Shown here: piece after piece, positions 16,601-18,374 of the stretch
How positions within the stretch are numbered: position 1 is the stretch's first letter
How the letters are laid out: each line of letters starts with the position of its first letter
NCBI GenBank assembly: GCA_947629995.1
Contig: CANRFX010000015.1
Coordinates: 1 to 18,374, forward strand
Source: an uncultured Clostridia bacterium
Lineage (GTDB): Bacteria > Bacillota > Clostridia > TANB77 > CAG-508
DNA length: 18,374 bases
Direction: 5' to 3'
The notes under the pieces: generated by a model
Seen by the model: the letters and a program-made list of their open reading frames with translations, nothing else
What the model was told of the DNA's origin: nothing
Database searches by the model: none
Made by a program: the position numbers and the translations under genes

Positions 16601-16855
16601 TGCATCTGGTCTTTCATATCTTATAATTTTTGCAACATATTCAATTGTTAGTGGCTCCATATATACTTTATCTGCAATTGATGTATCTGTCATAATTGTT
16701 GCTGGATTTGAATTTACTAAAATAACTCTGTACCCTTCTTCTTTTAATGCTAAACACGCTTGAGTTCCTGCATAGTCAAATTCTGCTGCTTGTCCAATTA
16801 CTATCGGTCCAGAACCAATTACTAATACAGTTTTTATATCTTTTCTTTTTGGCAT
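13675..16855 (-). CDS. carB: Carbamoyl-phosphate synthase large subunit, read through one +1 shift at a CGG codon
   Basis: CarB uses ammonia passed from CarA, bicarbonate and two ATP to make carbamoyl phosphate for pyrimidines and arginine. From the ATG at 16855 (MPKRKDIKTVLVIGSGPIVI) 314 codons of the first ATP-grasp half run to in-frame CGG at 15913-15911. The zero frame then ends after RIPNSKSLC. Skipping C reads GGA and continues GYPIARVSAKIAVGMRLDEI for 745 residues to 13675, about 1059 aa in all, the usual length. The join falls inside the invariant NPRVSRSSALASKASGYPIA segment (family ASKATGYPIA). The second synthetase half begins with KKIIVLGAGPIRIGQGVEFD, and a C-terminal allosteric MGS-type domain follows. 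A natural two-gene CarB would break at a domain boundary, not in a conserved strand. It starts 27 bases after carA. Confidence 0.94.
15910..15913 (-). other. CGGA +1 recoding site in carB (codon 315)
   Basis: Zero frame AAA GCA AGC CGG ATA CCC leads to TAA 9 codons on. The +1 reading AAA GCA AGC GGA TAC CCA ATA GCA gives K-A-S-G-Y-P-I-A, matching the CarB consensus including its Gly. The local sequence AAGCCGGA is the same as at the clpC site. P-site codon AGC. Confidence 0.85.
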
Positions 16856-16882
16856 TTTTATTTCCCTCTTTCATTTTATATT

Positions 16883-17974
16883 TTAATTTCTATTATTTTC
16901 TTCTATTATACTAATAAATTTATCAAATAAATAACTACTGTCTTGTGGTCCTGGACTACTTTCTGGGTGATATTGTACACTAAATATTTTATCTTCTTTA
17001 CATTCTACTCCTTCAATTGTGTTATCTAATATATTTTTATGGGTTACTTTTAATTTTGTTTTCTTTAAAGAATTTTCGTCTACTGCATAACTATGGTTTT
17101 GGCTTGTAATTTCAATTTTATCATTTTCTAAGTTTAATACTGGATGATTTCCACCTCTGTGTCCAAATTTTAGTTTATAAGTTTTTGCACCATATGCTAA
17201 GCTAATTATTTGATGTCCTAAACAAATTCCAAAAATAGGATATTTTCCCTTTAATTTTTTTACTAATTTTATTACTTCTGTTACATCTTCTGGATTTCCT
17301 GGTCCATTTGATAAAAATACTCCATCTGGTTTTAATTCTTCTATTTGTTTTGCTGTTGTATTGTATGGCACAACTGTAACATTGCATCCCCTTTTATTTA
17401 AGCTTCTTACAATATTTAGTTTAATACCACAGTCTACTGCTACTATATTATATTTTTGGTTTGCAGTTCTTGAATACCATCTTTTTTTACAACTTACTTT
17501 GGATACTGCATCTGTTGGCATTACATATTCTTGTAACTGTTTTAATGCTTTTTGTTTGCTTGTTTTTATATCTGTTATTATTACTTTTCTACTTCCTTTT
17601 TCTCTAATGCTTCTAGTTAATTTTCTTGTATCTATTCCAGATATTCCTGGAATATTGTTTTCTTCTAAATATTCTGATAGTGTTTTTGTGTATCTAAAAT
17701 TACTTGGATGATCGTTATATTCTCTAACTATCATTCCTCCTATTGTTGGTTGTTTTGTTTCGTAGTCATCATCTGTTATTCCATAGTTTCCAATTAGCGG
17801 ATATGTCATTACTACCATTTGATAGGTATAAGATGGATCTGATACAATTTCTTGATATCCTACCATAGATGTATTAAATACGATTTCACATATTGCTTCT
17901 TTGTTTGCTCCAAATCCATATCCATAGTATTCTTCTCCATTTTCTAATACGATTTTTTTGTTGAATTCTTTCAT
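16883..17974 (-). CDS. carA: Carbamoyl-phosphate synthase small (glutaminase) subunit
   Basis: CarA hydrolyses glutamine and passes ammonia to CarB. The 363-aa protein has the N-terminal CPSase domain (about 1-150, FNTSMVGYQEIVSDPSY at 33-49) and a class I glutamine amidotransferase domain (about 175-363). The catalytic triad is visible: Cys251 in FGICLGHQII, and His336 and Glu338 in VQYHPESSPGPQD, with LSNGPGNPEDV (221-231) forming the oxyanion loop. The start has a GAAAGGGAA site. Upstream, only about 45 bases separate it from a terminator hairpin that follows a 31-codon leader ORF, so expression probably depends on read-through. No in-frame CGG. Confidence 0.96.
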   Translation of the reverse strand: MKEFNKKIVLENGEEYYGYGFGANKEAICEIVFNTSMVGYQEIVSDPSYTYQMVVMTYPLIGNYGITDDDYETKQPTIGGMIVREYNDHPSNFRYTKTLSEYLEENNIPGISGIDTRKLTRSIREKGSRKVIITDIKTSKQKALKQLQEYVMPTDAVSKVSCKKRWYSRTANQKYNIVAVDCGIKLNIVRSLNKRGCNVTVVPYNTTAKQIEELKPDGVFLSNGPGNPEDVTEVIKLVKKLKGKYPIFGICLGHQIISLAYGAKTYKLKFGHRGGNHPVLNLENDKIEITSQNHSYAVDENSLKKTKLKVTHKNILDNTIEGVECKEDKIFSVQYHPESSPGPQDSSYLFDKFISIIEENNRN

Positions 17975-18016
17975 AACTTTTTCCCTTTCTTTTTGTTTTT
18001 ATTTTTTACTTGTTGC

Positions 18017-18048
18017 AAAAAAAAATAAGGAATATATCTCCTTATTTT
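18017..18048 (-). terminator. Attenuator-like terminator in the carAB leader
   Basis: A 10-bp stem (AAAATAAGGA pairing with TCCTTATTTT, 7-base loop) is followed on the minus strand by a T run, between the leader ORF and carA. The leader ORF stop codon (18049-18047) touches the 5' side of the stem. A U-rich stretch lies just upstream. No promoter is visible between this hairpin and carA, so it is best read as a conditional terminator. Confidence 0.75.
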
Positions 18049-18142
18049 AAGAAAATAAAATAACGATTAAAAAAGCTGCTGCTATTTGCATTTTTGCATT
18101 TAGTACTACTATTGAAGTTGCTTTTTTAATGCTGTTTTTCAT
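18047..18142 (-). CDS. 31-aa leader peptide ORF upstream of carAB
   Basis: From the ATG at 18142, preceded by AAGAAGGG, 31 codons run to TAA: an N-terminal basic part MKNSIKKATSIVVLN followed by a hydrophobic end (AAAFLIVILFS). It is not rich in Arg, so it does not look like an arginine-sensing leader. The stop codon overlaps the terminator stem, so a ribosome finishing the ORF would cover the 5' half of the hairpin. This arrangement, with U-rich RNA just before the hairpin, recalls the UTP-sensing pyrBI leader of enteric bacteria (inference). I see no PyrR-binding consensus. It could also simply be a small membrane peptide gene with its own terminator. Confidence 0.6.
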   Translation of the reverse strand: MKNSIKKATSIVVLNAKMQIAAAFLIVILFS

Positions 18143-18208
18143 TTTTACCCTTCTTTCTTTTGGCTATTTTTATTTTTTTATTGTTTTTTGTTTTTTTACA
18201 TTTTTTTT

Positions 18209-18237
18209 ATTATAACAATTTAGTTTATTAATTGCAA
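18209..18237 (-). promoter_or_regulatory. Promoter of the carAB leader transcript
   Basis: On the minus strand TTGCAA (18237-18232), a 17-base spacer and a perfect TATAAT (18214-18209). It lies 67 bases upstream of the leader ORF start and just downstream of a terminator, and probably drives carAB and possibly the glycolytic genes beyond. Confidence 0.85.
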
Positions 18238-18250
18238 GGGGTTTTTGATA

Positions 18251-18295
18251 AAAAGTAAAAAAAGTGATATGGTTTTATGTTTACTATATCACTTT
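18251..18295 (-). terminator. Terminator of an upstream minus-strand gene
   Basis: A 10-bp stem (AAAGTGATAT pairing with ATATCACTTT, 15-base loop; 18261-18295) followed on the minus strand by a TTTTACTTTT run (18260-18251). It sits before the carAB promoter and would insulate it from upstream transcription. Confidence 0.7.
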
Positions 18296-18298
18296 GGC

Positions 18299-18373
18299 CT
18301 ACGGAAACTGTATTTTATAGTGTGTACATTTGAAAAATAATGTATGCACTATTTTTAGTGCGGAAGGAGGAAT
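18299..18373 (-). CDS. Possible 3' end of a minus-strand gene entering from the right edge
   Basis: A 24-codon open stretch (IPPSALKIVHTLFFKCTHYK...) from the window edge ends at TAG (18301-18299), four bases before the terminator stem. The position fits a gene end, but the stretch is too short to identify, and a second frame is also open for about 19 codons. The competing reading is a plus-strand gene starting just beyond the window. Confidence 0.25.
   Translation of the reverse strand: MPPSALKIVHTLFFKCTHYKIQFP
18364..18370 (+). promoter_or_regulatory. Possible ribosome binding site for a plus-strand gene beyond the edge
   Basis: AAGGAGG followed by AATT and the window end, at ideal distance for an ATG just outside. 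A small hairpin GCACTA...TAGTGC lies directly upstream. It conflicts with the minus-strand gene end proposed here; only the next bases can decide. Confidence 0.3.
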
Positions 18374-18374
18374 T

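Noticed and set aside
830..16855. Random sequencing or assembly indels as the cause of the broken genes
   Set aside because: Not excluded, but disfavoured: all six events are the same type (one extra C before GGA), none is in a homopolymer, all create an in-frame CGG, and no other indel type is seen in about 15 kb of coding sequence that includes many A and T runs.
13675..16855. CarB naturally split into two subunits
   Set aside because: The break lies inside an invariant motif, and the second part has no ribosome binding site.
830..16855. P-site slippage as in classical +1 programmed shifts (RF2 type)
   Set aside because: P-site codons AGC, ACA, GGT, ATT and AAA share no slippery property, no stop codon sits in the A site, and there is no upstream Shine-Dalgarno-like element common to the sites.
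830..16855. Simple reassignment of CGG to another amino acid or stop
   Set aside because: A triplet reassignment would not change the frame; here the frame must move by one base for the downstream sequence to make sense.
1..18374. CRISPR arrays, tRNA or rRNA genes
   Set aside because: I saw no spaced direct repeats and no cloverleaf or rRNA-like segments; in particular no tRNA that could explain the CGG decoding lies in this window.

Overview
The window is AT-rich (by eye about 30% GC), uses AAGGAGG-type ribosome binding sites, and carries a ctsR-mcsA-mcsB-clpC operon with CtsR boxes. These features point to a low-GC Firmicute, most likely an uncultured gut-type Clostridium relative.

Layout from left to right. 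Minus strand: the 5' part of dxs (1-670), then the ctsR-mcsA-mcsB-clpC heat-shock/proteolysis operon (5444-830), then a small unrecognised reading frame (5794-5611). Plus strand: an NfeD-like protein and an SPFH/stomatin protein (5937-7321), closed by a bidirectional terminator. Minus strand again: a GGGtGRT-family protein with a NifU-like partner (9157-7423), a YezG-like immunity-type protein (9932-9228), then gpmI, tpiA, pgk, carB and carA (9940-17974). The carAB genes are preceded by a promoter, a 31-codon leader ORF and an attenuator-like terminator. Two copies of a 110-112 bp palindromic MITE-like element sit between operon genes (ctsR/mcsA and tpiA/gpmI).

Main observation. Read with the standard code, clpC, carB, tpiA and the NifU-like gene are all broken, and tpiA also has a wrong C-terminus. 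Every break is at an in-frame CGG codon followed by A. If the ribosome moves +1 at that codon (skips C and reads GGA, or reads CGGA as one four-base codon), each gene becomes full length and gains a Gly, at a family-conserved Gly position in at least three cases. There are six such sites: clpC 1, tpiA 2, carB 1, NifU-like 1, and a small ORF 1. I found no in-frame CGG that has to be read as Arg anywhere in the window, while about 20 out-of-frame CGG triplets, 13 of them CGGA, are read normally. This looks like an unassigned CGG codon with obligatory +1 recoding, or a natural quadruplet codon CGGA = Gly, in housekeeping genes. Sequencing error cannot be excluded from one window, but the pattern is not that of random indels.

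The rest is metabolic and stress housekeeping: lower glycolysis (Pgk, TpiA, GpmI), carbamoyl phosphate synthesis (CarAB), isoprenoid precursor synthesis (Dxs), arginine-phosphorylation-linked proteolysis (McsAB-ClpC) and membrane microdomain proteins (NfeD/SPFH).
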